A stretch of 5,451 nt of DNA, taken from Myxococcales bacterium (GTDB lineage: Bacteria > Myxococcota_A > Bradymonadia > Bradymonadales > Bradymonadaceae). Shown one piece after another: positions 5,123 through 5,451 of this stretch. Within the stretch, counting starts at the first letter, position 1, and every line of letters starts with the position of its first letter. The notes beneath the pieces are model-generated. The model had not been told where the DNA came from and did no database searches. It saw only the letters and a list, made by a program, of their open reading frames with translations. The translations under genes were made by a program, and so were the position numbers. Where the stretch lies: NCBI GenBank assembly GCA_007120915.1, contig SKMT01000209.1, positions 1 through 5,451 of the forward strand, in the 5' to 3' direction.

Positions 5123-5451
5123 TCACGCCCACTTCCAGTCCCATTCATCCCGGATCATATCGACGAAACCTACCACGTCAGCCGTCGAAATTCCCTCAGG
5201 CGACTCCGGCAGCGTCTCCACGGAGACACCAACCTCTCCGGCCACGTTCTCAAGCGCCTTGCGAGTGGTTGGCGGCCAGTTCATGTCGTCAGCAGTTTCC
5301 CCACCGAGCTGCGTAATCGTCTTGCAGACATCTAGAACCCCCACAAACAACTCCGGCTCCTCCTCACTGAGACCGCGGAGGTCTTCATCGGCCAGAAAAT
5401 CGAGGATGTCCTCGACGGTTCGGTACAGTTCAGTTTCATCCCTGTGAAATG
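5123..5451 (-). CDS. Uncharacterised small acidic protein, 5' end outside the window; paralogue of the next gene
   Basis: The minus-strand frame runs in from the right edge (first full codon at 5449) and stops at the TGA at 5125-5123, giving 108 visible residues from FHRDETELYRTVEDI to DEWDWKWA. A TTG at 5350 could be read as a start, but the frame stays open and protein-like upstream (LDFLADEDLRGLSEEEPEL), so the true start is beyond the window. The visible part is acidic, helical and soluble, with no membrane segment. It shares with the following gene a region from about residue 36 to the end: a conserved NWP (57-59), R-K-x-LE (63-67), VG-x-S (73-76) and a TADVVGFV stretch (89-96). It is the first visible gene of the four-gene minus-strand operon, whose promoter must lie to the right. 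The family is not recognised. Confidence 0.8.
   Translation of the reverse strand, partial: FHRDETELYRTVEDILDFLADEDLRGLSEEEPELFVGVLDVCKTITQLGGETADDMNWPPTTRKALENVAGEVGVSVETLPESPEGISTADVVGFVDMIRDEWDWKWA

Noticed and set aside
5123..5350. A complete 75-residue gene starting at the TTG at 5350
   Set aside because: The same frame continues open and protein-like to the right edge, and its homology to the neighbour extends upstream of 5350, so it is a truncated view of a longer gene.

Overview
This window is GC-rich DNA (clearly above 60% GC by eye). It holds seven protein genes in two converging groups and has no RNA gene, CRISPR array or recognisable insertion sequence. Many of the proteins are Asp/Glu-rich. 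A TPR tail of envelope-protein type lies at the left edge, and the spacers carry many short repeats and palindromes. This suggests a GC-rich, probably Gram-negative bacterium, perhaps marine or moderately halophilic. A Myxococcota/Bradymonadota-type (old 'deltaproteobacterial') lineage would fit, but that is a guess from style and not a sequence match.

Left half, plus strand. Positions 1-228 are the end of a TPR protein. A 134-bp spacer follows with two adjacent GC-rich hairpins (239-284) and a five-unit octamer repeat (302-341). Next is a two-gene ABC transporter: a roughly 12-helix permease of 510 residues (363-1895) and its ATPase of 252 residues (1882-2640). The two genes overlap by 14 bp and are probably translated together. 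The substrate cannot be read from the sequence.

Middle, 2641-2870. This is a convergent spacer between the ABC operon and the minus-strand genes, and it is full of structure. It contains a 98-bp array of fourteen heptamers with a nested 42-bp duplication (2650-2747), three directly abutting inverted repeats (2755-2803), and one copy of a 20-bp sequence (2834-2853) that recurs at 4603-4622.

Right half, minus strand. Four genes are read right to left: 5451-5123 (start beyond the window), 5091-4621, 4571-3519 and 3515-2871, with gaps of only 31, 49 and 3 bp, so they look like one operon. All four encode acidic, apparently helical, mostly soluble proteins. One is HEAT-repeat-like and one has a TPR-like stretch. 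The first two are diverged paralogues of each other, sharing a [DN]-W-P...R-[RK]-x-LE...VG-x-S block. I do not recognise any of them as a named family. A run of small acidic paralogues plus a HEAT-repeat protein would fit an immunity-type array downstream of a toxin gene lying beyond the right edge, but nothing inside the window proves that.

The most interesting signals are the tandem paralogues, the nested repeat and palindrome cluster in the convergent spacer, and the 20-bp element repeated downstream of two minus-strand genes. I found no convincing complete new system in the window.
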